In this document: positions 50,340 to 61,515 of the stretch, in pieces | Numbering within the stretch: the first letter of the stretch is position 1 | Layout of the letters: the number at the start of each line of letters is the position of its first letter | Assembly (NCBI RefSeq): GCF_040581485.1 | Contig: NC_090128.1 | Coordinates: 3,782,001-3,846,000, forward strand | Reading direction: 5' to 3' | Length of the DNA stretch: 64,000 nucleotides | DNA from: Linepithema humile | Lineage: Eukaryota; Arthropoda; Insecta; Hymenoptera; Formicidae | The notes under the pieces: model-generated | Database searches by the model: none | What the model was told of the DNA's origin: nothing | The model's input: the letters and a program-made list of their open reading frames with translations, nothing else | Translations under genes and position numbers: made by a program

Positions 50340-50475
50340 AAGATGAGATAAATGATGATTTCTCTTGATGTCGGAAAAATTGATTTAAAATTGATCGGGG
50401 AATCATATCCGTGAATTTTGGAAAATCCTATCTCATTAAATACTGGAATAAAATCTTCCAACTTCTTGACATATT
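50340..50475 (-). pseudogene. Diverged copy of the 49861-49989 candidate exon
   Basis: The minus strand encodes VKKLEDFIPVFNEIGFSK and then SPINFKSIFPTSR, parallel to TKRLKDLIPLFD and VPINPYDIPEHR. The DNA is also similar (GGAATAARATCTTYCAAC). There is no equivalent donor after the aligned part, so this copy looks broken. Confidence 0.3.
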
Positions 50476-50765
50476 TTAAATAAACAATTACCATATTTTT
50501 TTAAGTGATTATATAAGAAAATTTGCGAATATATACAAATAGATATGCGTCCAATAAATTCAAAACAGTGATTTGCAAATTAAGAATTAAAGTAATAAAT
50601 TGGCAGAGCTCATTAAAATTTTTTTTTTTAATTTTGAGCAAAATGTTTATAAAAAAATTTTATAAATATTATTCTCTTAATACAAGTTTGTTAGTTTCAA
50701 TAGAATGATTTATTAATCCTTCCGTATTAAGTACGTTATTCGATAATATGTATATTTATTTTATA

Positions 50766-50767
<2 letters not shown>

Positions 50768-50820
<53 letters not shown>

Positions 50821-50830
50821 CACGCACACA
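50768..50830. repeat. (CA)n microsatellite
   Basis: About 25 uninterrupted CA units followed by ATGCACGCACAC. It sits at the outer edge of the left fold-back arm and next to the core repeat at 50838-50890. Confidence 0.95.
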
Positions 50831-50837
50831 GTATATA

Positions 50838-50890
50838 TATTAACATATATCAAGCAATAAAAAATACATTATAAAACATTTATACGTCTG
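50838..50890. repeat. Core repeat, copy 1 (direct)
   Basis: TAACATATATCAAGCAATAA followed by a TACATTATAAAACATTTATA block ending ACGTCTG. The same block is found in the same orientation at 56716-56783, and its first half at 57668-57715. Confidence 0.8.
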
Positions 50891-50959
50891 AAAATTATTA
50901 CACAAAAGATAAAAAAATATTAATTTTTAACAAAAGATTATTATCAAGCAGATAAACTA

Positions 50960-51639
50960 TGCAATAAAGTATAATAATAAAGTTAAATATTTAATTGTTA
51001 CCTGGAGAAATGTAATATATATTGATCCATATCGCAGCCTGCGGAAATTTTATCATCATTTAAATCTTGATCAATAGGTAATTTATTTTTTTCTTTAATT
51101 CAAGCTCGATACTTTTATCTTGAATTATCTTTGCTTGTCCGATTATCGATGATTTGAATATTCAACAGTATAAAAATATCACTATTGTAATAATTTGCAG
51201 TATTTTGATTTAATTTTGTCGTAAAATTATTGCACGATTAATTATTATGTTACGGATAATCGTAGATAACTGTCATTCACAATTAACTCATCACTCTAAA
51301 GGAAACCGATAAATACTTTTGCGCAGCTAAATATCGCATTAACCTTGAAAAACTGTCTAAAAACAGTACAAAATTTGGAGAAATATAATAAGTATAAATT
51401 TTTAGGGTTAAACCTAGCTAACTGCGAGATTTCCGCATATCTCATAATCAACTCTCAATTATGGCGGAATATACATTGCTGGTATTAGTTAGTCAAACCT
51501 CGTCATTATAAATTTTATTTTGCGAGTAACAACCGTTTAGTTAACGCCAAGTAAATATAAAATCAATTTCTTGAGCATCGAAAAATCGAGTTAGGACCAA
51601 CGTTCAATCTCGTTTTGCCTAGACGCATTTCTACCTGGG
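50960..51639. mobile_element. Left outer arm: element ending ..ATTTCTACCTGGG
   Basis: About 680 bases are the reverse complement of 56017-56680 at roughly 80% identity by eye. The inner edge ends CATTTCTACCTGGG, the terminus also found at both ends of the right copy. The outer terminus is missing, so this copy is truncated or rearranged. No transposase frame survives. Confidence 0.65.
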
Positions 51640-52199
51640 TCTTAATAATTTTTATTCTGCTAATTTATTTTGCTAGTTAATAATTATTTATTTATATTTA
51701 CTTCATAAAGTAAGATGTTTCTCGTTTCACTTAAAAAAATATAGACCTGTAAATTGTATTATATAAAATCTTTTCGTCTTCATTTAAATATATGTTAATA
51801 TGATCATAGAAAGACCGATATCGATGGTCGTTAATTTGCAATAAAATATATAACAAAAGCCGGCGAAAATCGCGTTCTTTGTCGCGTAGTTTTTCAACAA
51901 TGGCTGTTTAAGAATGCATCGCCGGACGTACGCGTTTAATATAATCCTTTTTCTTTTTTCGCTTTATCTTTTGCTTAAAACCGAATTTAATCCCAAGCTA
52001 GATTCTTCTTTCGCTTGCTTGCATCCCGTAGAATAAAACTCGGTGGCCCAGCAATGAGAGCAAACACACGATACTTTCGATTAGAAAGGAAGATTACGAA
52101 AGGGAAAGGGTTAATCTCCGGCTCGTCCTCGCCTTTCTTCCCTTACTGCCGGCTGTAACCATGCCTCCTCCGGTTCTCTCAACCCCCGACACGTGCGGC

Positions 52200-53100
52200 C
52201 GCGAGACTCACAAAAGGGTGAAGGGCCCACCCTTAGGTGCGGGAAGACGAAGCTGACTGGTCGGCCGAACGGCCCAAAGCGTCACGATAGGTCGTAGGGT
52301 GTGGTCCGCCGGCTCTTGTGCTATCGAGGCTCATAAAAAGAAGAAGGGTCGTCCAGCTCGATCGATTTTCCGCTTCTCTCCCTCCATCATTCGGGAGAGG
52401 TCGAAAAAAGAGAACGAACACGCAGTACGCACGCACGTACGCACGGCACGCACGCACGCCGGCTGCGTGTGGCGCAAAAATGTTGCGTGCGTGCTCCGCG
52501 CGCGCGGCGCGGTGCCGAAAAAGTGCCGGTCCGACGGTCCTTGCAGTGATGTGTGCGTCTCTCCGCGCGTCTCTCGCTTGTCGTTCCGCCGCGTCGTCGT
52601 TCCGCCGTTTTTAATCCGGGTGTTTTTTCTTCCGCGGCGCCGGTCTTTCGCGACGATTCGGCCGGTCCGGATCGCGAGCGCGTCGGGAGGTGAACGTCGA
52701 GACGTCGTCGCGCGTCATGCACGACGAAATGCGGTCCCGGTGACGCGCGCCTCGCGCACCTGCGTACAAGACGCAGAAGCACGTTCGATGCATCGCACGT
52801 GTGCACGTGTGCCGGCGGCGCAGCCAAGAGGAGAGGAGAGGTGAGAGGGTGAGTGGAATTGACACGACGTTTGTCGAATGCTCGATCAAAGGTCTCTTGG
52901 AACGTTCGCGAATGATCCGCGCGATCGCACTCTCATTTACGTCCGTCCGAATTCAGTGTTGTGCGGATGCGACGCCGAACCACGCGTTATCCTCGCTTGA
53001 ATATCAAGGATGTCGCGGGGGGGGGGGGGTAGAGGGAGAATGTAGCCGGCGTCACGCCGCTCCGTCCGTCGCTTGCGCACGCGGACGAAAATATGGCTGC
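52200..53100 (+). promoter_or_regulatory. CpG-rich promoter-like island, possible 5' exon
   Basis: This is one of the strongest CpG-rich blocks of the window. It includes repeated ACGCACGCACG motifs and a donor-like GAGAG/GTGAGA near 52840. All frames on both strands here are composition-driven. A plus-strand transcript starting here and splicing to the candidate exon at 57.11 kb is possible but unproven. A G12 run lies at about 53017-53028. Confidence 0.35.
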
Positions 53101-53466
53101 TTTATTGTCAAAGCATAATTGCACCGCTGTGACAGCTACGATTCCCTCGACAATGAGTATTCCGAACTGATCTGATTTTCCGGAGCGCACACGATGCACC
53201 CGTTGTACAAATTGAATTGTAAATGCGCGAGTCACGCACACGGTAGCCTTCGCGTATAGATCGCGCGCGTTATGTGCGCAACCCTTTTGCACGTTTTGCA
53301 CGAGAGCTGTATGACGCCCACACGCGAATCACTCGCCATTATCCATCAGGAATGCGGACCGACACGCTGCTCCACATCGGCGCCGCGTCCACATCGATTC
53401 GCTCTCATCCTGTCACATTTACATATTAATTTCAACATTTAACACTGCACATGGGATAGGTAATTT

Positions 53467-53671
53467 GAGCAGCTAGCTATGTGGGATAATCCGTTTAATT
53501 GGAGCAGTTTAATAAAATTTGAATAAATTCCAGAAAATTTACTTGATTTAGAAATCAATGATGGACTTAAGCTCAACATAATTCGAGAATTATGAAGAAT
53601 TAATTTTATACAATGGAAAACATTCGAAGAATCAGAACATATCAGTGATATATGCTTTGTACACGTGTGTG

Positions 53672-53729
<58 letters not shown>

Positions 53730-53880
53730 TTCTAATTTTTTTATTGCTTTTTACATTACATGGCATATAAAATTTTAGAAAATACTAATTTTTTTATTAT
53801 AATATTACTTTATTTATTTTTTTTTAGAACCTGTCGCGAATTATAGACCGCTTAAACTGATAATGAGTTTTAAGCCATAA
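53467..53880. repeat. Left inner arm of the nested fold-back
   Basis: Pairs with 54950-55293: AGCTATGTGGGATAAT, GAAGAATTAATTTTATACAA, TGGAAAACATTCGAAGAATC and GTCGCGAATTATAGACCGCT each recur inverted in the right arm. It contains the (GT)n microsatellite at 53674-53722, whose partner on the right is a short CA run. Confidence 0.75.
53674..53722. repeat. (GT)n microsatellite
   Basis: About 24 GT units inside the left inner arm, expanded relative to the few CA units at the matching place in the right arm (about 55107-55118). Confidence 0.95.
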
Positions 53881-54195
53881 AATGGCGGAAAACATTAAGC
53901 TCGCTTTAAACTTAGCCATCGAAATATTAAGGTTGGACAGGATTATCAATCACATCTTGATTTTTCTTCATTCCGTGAATCTCTCTTCTATCTCTTATGA
54001 ATAATTTGTGAGTGATTAAGTAAAGCATTTCAAATAAAAGATTGACTTTTTTCTGCATTTTTTGTTCAGAATCGAGAAAAGTGAATAAAAAAATAATTAG
54101 ATTCATCTCCGAGCGTATTAAATTATTTTTACACTGTCAATCGGGGTTTTAATTCTTACTGTAATTATACTCTACATCATTATAATTTAATGATT

Positions 54196-54617
54196 AAATA
54201 AAATTCGCTTCCGATATATCTTTCAATATCGCATGTTAAAGAAAATTGTATAATGTAGAAACGCATTTTCCGTTAGCCGTTATATTGTGCTTTCGATACT
54301 TGTTTATATTTTATTATTTTGGCAGGCGGATCATCGATCGAACTGAAGTGTTTATTCGCGCGACAGCGAGAAACACACTCGGCTCGATCACGACTTTTCG
54401 AATCTTGAGTTCGATCGATGATCCACCTGCCAAAATAATAACACATAAGCATTTTATTATGGAATTATAATCTAACATATGTATTTGCGATAAACTTTGA
54501 ATTTTTCGACGAGAAAAATCGAGTATTTTTCTCTCTCTCGATATCCTTTTTTTTCTCATTTCCGGAGCGAAGCCTTTGACATGCGGTATTGAAAGATATA
54601 TCGGAAGCGTTTAACAG
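54196..54617. repeat. Central hairpin of the nested fold-back
   Basis: Two nested inverted pairs. TTATTATTTTGGCAGGCGGA and the bases after it at 54313-54347 pair with 54415-54447, and CCGATATATCTTTCAATATC at about 54211 pairs with about 54580-54610. The spacer (about 54348-54414) is CpG-rich and unique. Confidence 0.8.
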
Positions 54618-54949
54618 CCGTTCATCGGCCGAGACTGTTCGTCTCATTCATTACAATAAAACTATTACAGAAGTGTACCTAGTCATCCTCGGTGATTTTA
54701 TACACGCCACGGAATAACGGGTGTGCCGGAAATGTTATCGAGAAAACGAGATAAAAGGCTTAAGATGCATGCGAGATACTCGCGATCATTGCTTGTGTAG
54801 TGCGAAGTGAAACATCTTGTTTGATTTCTATTTTTGATCCTGATTCAACACATAAAAAATCAAAGATCTTGATGGAATGGAAAATTTTTAATTTAAACGC
54901 GATAGCATTTTAATTGACGACATTTAGCAGCACAGCAACCGAACTGATC

Positions 54950-55293
54950 GCTTTAATCAGTTTGAAATCATTTCAATTTAAGTGATCTATAATTCGCGAC
55001 AAAATTCTAAATAAAAGTTAAGTAATATAAAATAATATTATAATCAGCATTTTTTTTTAATTTTATATGCCATGTTATATAAAAAGCAATAACAAAATTA
55101 AAATACACACACACACGCGTGTATAAAGCATACATCATTGATATATTCTGATTCTTCAAATGTTTTCCATCGTATAAAATTAATTCTTCATTTTGAATTA
55201 ATTAGGTCTGTCATTCATTTCTAAATTTTCTGAAATTTATTCAAAATTTCGTTAAAATGTTCCAACTGGACGCATCCCACATAGTTTAGCTTC
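54950..55293. repeat. Right inner arm of the nested fold-back
   Basis: Reverse complement of 53467-53880 with about 75-80% identity by eye; the matching CA/GT segment is short here. Confidence 0.75.
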
Positions 55294-56016
55294 TCAAATT
55301 TCCATATGTGCAGTTAAATTTTGAAATTAATATTCATATAAATGTGATAGAAAATCAACGATGAAATTTATGCTTCTACAAATTTCTAATTTGCTATGAA
55401 TTATTATTAGTTATGTTTAGTTTATTAAATTCTATATCTTTCTTCCCTCTCAAATAAGTGAATTTAAAGAAAAATCCAAATTTGATTGAATCCAAATTGA
55501 TTGAAAATTACATTTTACATATTATTCTATACATATCTACGACGGAAAACTGTTTCCTTCTAAAAAAACGTCTTCTAAGTAACTTCTTGACCGTTTTGCA
55601 ACATTAAAAAGACTATTAATGTACACTAAATGCAATGCATTCTAATCAGATAATATTGTATATACACATATTGAAAATTTCAATTAATTGAAATACGAGA
55701 AAAACATGAAATGTTTCCATACTCAATCAAACAGCAAGTCTTTTGTGTTTTAAAAGAAAATATATTTAATTAATATTCGTTTCCCGTTTTTCGATAAAAG
55801 CTACACATCGACTAATAATTTATTACAGAAGCTTTGCACTCAAAGAATGTTATTGTAAAAATAAATGGCTGAAATTGATGAATATTAAAGCGGACTTAAC
55901 ATTTTCCGTCGTTTTATGTCGTTCGCGATCGCACGAGTTCAATAATTTATTTTTCGAAAAAAACATGTACCCTAAAAAAAATATTTAAAATGTTTTAATC
56001 AATAATGTTTACTGAC
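55294..56016. other. AT-rich spacer between right arms
   Basis: No gene and no clear match to the left side, where the corresponding interval is about 1.1 kb longer and includes the CpG island. Confidence 0.5.
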
Positions 56017-56863
56017 CCCAGGTAGAAATGTATCTAGGCAAAATAGGTTGGAACGTCGGCCTTAGCTCAATTTTTCGATGCTTGAGAAATTGATTTTATA
56101 TTTACTTGGCGTTAACTAGATTGTTACTCGCAAAATAAAACTTATAATGACAAGATTTGACTAGAACCAGCAATGTATATTCCACCACAATTGAGAATTG
56201 ACTATGAAATATCTCGCAGCTAGCTAGGCTTAACTTTAAAAATTTATACTTGTTATATTCTCAAAATTTTGTTTTGTTTTTAGACAGTTTTTGAAGATTA
56301 ATGGCTGCGCAAAAGTACTTATCGGTGATGATTGATTGTGAATGACAGTTACATCTATGATTATTCGTAACATAATAATTAATTGTGCAATAATTTTGCG
56401 ACAAAATTAAATCAAAATACCGCAAATTATTACAATAGTGATATTTTTATACTGTGAAATATTCAAGTCATTGATAAATGGACAATCAGACAAAAAAAGG
56501 TAACTTTATTTAAGATGAAAATGAGGAAGTATCGAACTTGAATTAAAGAAAAAAATAAATTATTTATTGATCCAGATTTAAGTGATGATAAAATTTTCAC
56601 AGATGATGATATAAATCATACTACATTTTTCCAGATGACAATTAAATATTTAACTTTATTATCATACTTTATTGCATAATTTATTCGCTTAATATTATAT
56701 TATAATTATAATACACAAGTATATATATAATAATATATGTATATCAAGTAATAAAAATACATTATAAAACATTTATACGTCTGTTGTTCAAGCCTACGCC
56801 TAAATAGTAGCTAATAATTCTAACTTGAGCCGAGACTTTCCCCAAATGCAATTTCTACCTGGG
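56017..56863. mobile_element. MITE-like element with CCCAGGTAGAAAT terminal inverted repeats
   Basis: Starts CCCAGGTAGAAATG and ends with its inverse, ATTTCTACCTGGG, giving a 847-bp unit with 13-bp terminal inverted repeats. No transposase frame is intact. A target duplication is not obvious: flanks are TGAC and ACGT, allowing at most 2 bp. The superfamily is therefore undecided; the CCC start recalls piggyBac, but TTAA is absent. Confidence 0.6.
56716..56783. repeat. Core repeat, copy 2 (direct)
   Basis: Same orientation as 50838-50890 although the neighbouring element bodies are inverted relative to each other. Confidence 0.75.
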
Positions 56864-57109
56864 ACGTACAAATGTTAAATTCACTTCCGAGTTTAAATCA
56901 AATTTTGATCTTAACGTCAACTCTGATTACGGTTTTTATTTATCTTACGTTATTGTTTAACGATTGAACATCAAAGAATCTACTTTGTCTTATATAATTT
57001 ATATTTAATATTAATTCAATCAATTTCATTAAATGATTTTTTATTGAAATATCGACTAATTAGTATGAAAGTTATTTCTTTATATTGATTAAGAAATATA
57101 CTTGTTTCA

Positions 57110-57288
57110 GATACCAAAAGGCTTGCGCAGCGGAGCATGTGAGGATAGAAGATGTCAGGGATGATTTGGGCCTTAGTGGTCCTGTGGTGGCTGCGTTTGA
57201 ATCCTACTGGCCTGCTAAGTCCCAAGTTATCTCCGGCGTAAGCGCGAATAGTGCTTCGCCGATTAAAAAAATGGTCATGGAAAATTGA
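57110..57288 (+). CDS. Candidate coding exon of an unidentified protein
   Basis: A good 3' splice site (ATACTTGTTTCAG) is followed by an open frame reading YQKACAAEHVRIEDVRDDLG, then GPVVAAFESYWPAKSQVISG, to a TGA at 57288. Base composition and codon use stand out from the AT-rich flanks. A donor-like GTAAGC at about 57239 could end the exon earlier. I do not recognise the family. It may belong to a plus-strand gene starting in the CpG island at 52.2-53.1 kb, or be a relic of a mobile element. Confidence 0.4.
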
Positions 57289-57579
57289 TTAATTCTGGCA
57301 AAACTGTCTCTGAGACATAACGGTAATTTTTAAACCCTTTAATCACACGATAATTTATTTATCTTTGTAGATTATTAATTAGCAAAGTTCATATCCCATC
57401 GCACCTTGGAAGTTTTAAACTTTTATGAGTATATGATGTACCATATTATTTTTTATTTATTTTAGAGAAAAGTACCTTTAGTCTTTAAAGACTCCCAGCT
57501 GGAAATTGCATATAAAAAAAGTCTCGACTTAAATTAGAACTATCTAGGCTTGAAAAACAGATGTATAAATATTTTTTTT

Positions 57580-57715
57580 ATAATATTAATTTTTTATTGC
57601 TTAATATATGTTAATATATATTATATAATGTGTGGTGTAATATATTTATATTATAAAACACACACACAATATATATATATATTAACATATGTCAAGCAAT
57701 AAAAAATATATTAAA
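57580..57715. repeat. TA/CA-rich palindrome made of the core repeat
   Basis: TTTTTATTGCTTAATATATG at about 57590 is inverted at 57680-57712 (CATATGTCAAGCAATAAAAA). The two sides are half-copies of the core repeat seen at 50.8 and 56.7 kb. Confidence 0.7.
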
Positions 57716-59570
57716 TAATTAAAAATTAATTAATAATATTCATTTTTCTCTTCGAGGAAAATCGACTTACAGAAATAAAATACAGAAATTTAGCGATCCA
57801 TTAATTTTATTGTTGATGTATATTTTAGAAATTTAGCATATTGTTGCTGATACAAATTTTATTTCTCCAAAATTCAACGAAAAGGTTTAGCGTTTGAACA
57901 AGATAAATAATTATTTCTTCAGTCACGCTTCAAACATGTTGAGCATTATATATATTACATTTTCTTGACTTGTAATTTTCACACATTTTATTTATCTTTT
58001 GTATTCAATTTTGCAGAAATAATAATGCTATGATACATTGAAAGGATTATCATTGTGTATCCTGTATTTAAGTAGATAACATATTTAATAATTTGAAACG
58101 AAATATGAGAAAAACATAAAGAATTCTATCACAAAAAACGTATTGTAAAGATATATATCGTGGTCGTAAAATACATATTTCAATTTATTATATTAAAATT
58201 ATTGCGTAAATAATTATTAAATGGTTTTGTACATTTACATTTACTGTTGCAAATTTAAAATTTTGTAATAATATAATTACACAAAGAGTATTATTACATT
58301 ATCATTTTGATAAATTTTGTATTTAATTGTAAATTTGCTTATCAATCTGTGAAATTTTAACATAAAAAATTAAATATATCTTTAAATTCTAATGTGTGTA
58401 AATCTATATGCGGAAATTTATGTTTGCAATTGTTGGTTTCAATATTATCCATTATTATTCACTAATTATTGTAATTTTACACAGTTTTTTACAGTGATCG
58501 TCGCTGAATTTGTGCTAAATATCATTGTGCGTTCGCAATATATAATTGCCTTCAATTTAACTACGAAGCAAAATAAAAAGAGCAATGCGGGCCATTCGGT
58601 CGCAAAGTTTGATATTTGCCAAATAGACACTTTTCAAAATCTCTTTTACTCCAAATTTAATAGCTATAAAGGTCCTTCTTTAACGATAGCATTCGATTTA
58701 CCATGAATAAACTATGATGGACTGCGATACAATAATCACGCACAGAGCTTGCCGCGATCAAGGCTATCTTAAGTCATTGTTATTAGCTCGTGTTTACAGG
58801 TTGCTTTTTTTGACAAACAACAACGGTTTTCGAGATTTTCGATGGTCCTTTGACGATCTTTAAAGACTCGAATATTCTATGAAATAATATTTGTCGATAT
58901 AATTATATGCAATGAGCATTTGCATGAGATTCATCAAGTGCAACGATAATTTAACGCGGTGCTAAACGCTTTTTTCGATGACAATGTCTTGATCACGGCA
59001 AACTCCGTATGCGCGATGATCTACTTAAATACAGGATATACAATGATAATCGCTTCAATATATGATAGCATTACCATTTCTGCAAAATTGAATACAAATA
59101 AATGTAAAGATAAAATGTACGAAAACTACAAGTCAAGAAGATACCGATGTCATTTATTTCAGAATTAATAGGTTTTACATCGGAATTGGAATCGTGCTTC
59201 TCTTATATCAATAAAAAGCGATTTTTGGAAAAATAATCAAAGTAAATGTTGAGGCGGTTTTGGGGTTTCTATGCGGCATGTGCCTCGAAATGAACGCAAT
59301 GCCCTTGGAAATCCCAAAAGAGTCCAACTCATTACGTCGATCTGGAGGAAGACCGGAAGGATTTGCAAGAAAGACGTAAAAACTCACAGACTCCCTATTG
59401 TTCAATGGCTCGGCTCTGCGATATCTCCGTTGATTCCGATCTCCACGCAAAGGGGTGTTATTATTCTGATCCTCAAAATTCATCTTCTTCGAGAAAGGTA
59501 CACAAGAGATACGCATTAGTGCATGTTCTATAACATGTGTATCTCTTGGTGCGTACCTTCCGTATTCTCT
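57716..59570. other. AT-rich non-coding stretch
   Basis: No recognised gene; frames of up to about 100 codons lack motifs and splice context. Confidence 0.5.
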
Positions 59571-59579
59571 TATACACTA

Positions 59580-59985
59580 GTGATCTGAACTGCTCGGCCA
59601 ATTTTATGGTCGGCCAATTTTGTGGTAGACGCCTACTTTCTTCTTACCACGCGCGCCGTAACGAGCTAGGGTCAGCGCCGCCGAGCATCATGAGCGATCC
59701 GATTAATGAGCGGATTTTTTTATTGGAACGCTAATTGTTTCAATTAAAGAAAATTGATAAAGAATTAAACATTCAATATTTTTAATAAACGTCTAATTCT
59801 TTATATAAATTTTCTCAAATTTAAATAACCAGGGTCCTTCCAGAAGAAGAACCCACTTATTAATCGAATAGCGCCGCTCATGACGCTCCGCGACGCTGGC
59901 CCTAGCTTGATACGGTGCGCGCGGTAAGAAGAGGAAAAGTAGGCGTCGACTATAAGAATCGACCGAGAAGTTCAGAATATTCCGT
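59580..59985. repeat. Inverted repeat, arms about 150 bp
   Basis: Left arm 59580-59745 (TAGACGCCTACTTTC, GCTAGGGTCAGCG, GAGCATCATGAGCG) is inverted at 59838-59985 (GTCGACGCCTACTTTT, GCTAGGGCCAGCG, GAGCGTCATGAGCG on the complement). The spacer is about 90 bases. This is a fold-back element with CpG-rich arms. Confidence 0.75.
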
Positions 59986-59989
59986 CCGC

Positions 59990-60489
59990 ACTGGTTTGTA
60001 CTGTATGATAAAAATTTGAAAACATTTAACAATTTAGTTGAATCGGAAAAGTATATAACATTGGGAAAGTAAATTTAAAAACTGCGCGATTTTGTAATTT
60101 ATGATTCTCTTATTAACGATTCTCTGTGCTTGTATTACGAATTAATATTCTAACGAAATTAATTTGTGAAATAAATGAGCTATACTGTATAAAATTAAAT
60201 GTAAACAAATTGTTTGTAATGATTTATCTTATATTAAGGGTTGGAAAAATTAATTTATGAAGCAAAAAAATATTTGCCGTTGATAAATTTCTCTTTCTTG
60301 TAAAAGAAAAACGCAGAATACATTTTACGATTCAATTAAGACTTTCTATTATTTTATCATTTCGCAAACGTGTCAACTTTTTATCTTGAAATTAATTTGT
60401 AATAATTATTTAATATAAACAGATGATTTTTGAAATTATCGGCTGATATATTAAAATAATTTGTATTAAATTCGAGCCGAGCGTAAAGC

Positions 60490-60546
<57 letters not shown>

Positions 60547-60965
60547 GAAATTCTATAGCAATACATATCTTTTGAGTATTATTTCACATGTTATTTGTCG
60601 ATAAATATATGTCGAATAAATGAGTTAAAAAGTTAATTAGGTTTGGCATAACCGTTTAGATCACCGCGCGCGCGTTGTGTCCTTCCTCAATGCGTTTACA
60701 ATATTTAATTCGTTTCAACGAATAAACAAAGCGAAAAGCAAATACATGATTACTAAAACTTGACATTAGCTTTCTAGCTAGATTTTATTTCACAAATTAA
60801 TTTTGTTAGAATATTAATTTGTAGTGAGCACAAGCACGGAGAATTATTAATAAGAGAATTATAAATTATTAAATCGCGCAGCTCTAAAACTTACTTTTCA
60901 ATTGTTATATACTTTTCCATTTCGATTAAATTGTTAAATGTCAACTGATATAATGACCGTTAATT
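59990..60965. repeat. Second inverted repeat surrounding a (TA)n tract
   Basis: Left arm about 60010-60180 (TTTGTGAAATAAAT, GTGCTTGT, GATTCTCTTATTAA) is inverted at about 60780-60955. The interior contains the (TA)n microsatellite at 60487-60542. It directly adjoins the fold-back at 59580-59985. Confidence 0.7.
60487..60542. repeat. (TA)n microsatellite
   Basis: About 27 uninterrupted TA units, close to the symmetry centre of the surrounding inverted repeat. Confidence 0.95.
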
Positions 60966-61515
60966 GAAAACTGTCGACTAGAATTTTCGCAAATGTAGTC
61001 GTTATATCAACAAATCAATTTTCGAATGTAATGTAAGATCGTCTTATATAATATTATATTCAAGTAAAGAAAATACAAATGTATACACCTGTAAATATGT
61101 ATGTCTTTATTTAACAAAAATATAAATATGTTGAATTGTTCAGTTATTGAAAAATAGTAACTCATTGTAATGAATTGTGGAACACCAAAAATGCATTGAA
61201 AGGATAATCGTAGAATCTAACATTAAAATTGAAAAAAATCATGAAAACTTAAATGCAGAACAAATTGAATTTCGATCCTTAATATGAATATAACGATATT
61301 GCATATTAAGTACAAATACACTCGACATTATAAGAAATAAAGAATTTATTTCAAATCGAAGTATTTCGGCAATCACATACACAGTTGATGTTCGTCGAAG
61401 GCGAAGGTTAAGGCGAGATCCGATGAAGTCAAAGGTGCATTTTGATTCCGAATTTCTGCATTTGCTGCATATCGTATCACGTGCATACGAGATGTCAGTC
61501 GCGGAACAGCCGCGA

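Noticed and set aside
52299..52889. Frames of 90-181 codons on both strands
   Set aside because: The block is CpG-rich and stops are rare by chance. All are Arg/Ala-rich with similar lengths on both strands, so coding is not supported.
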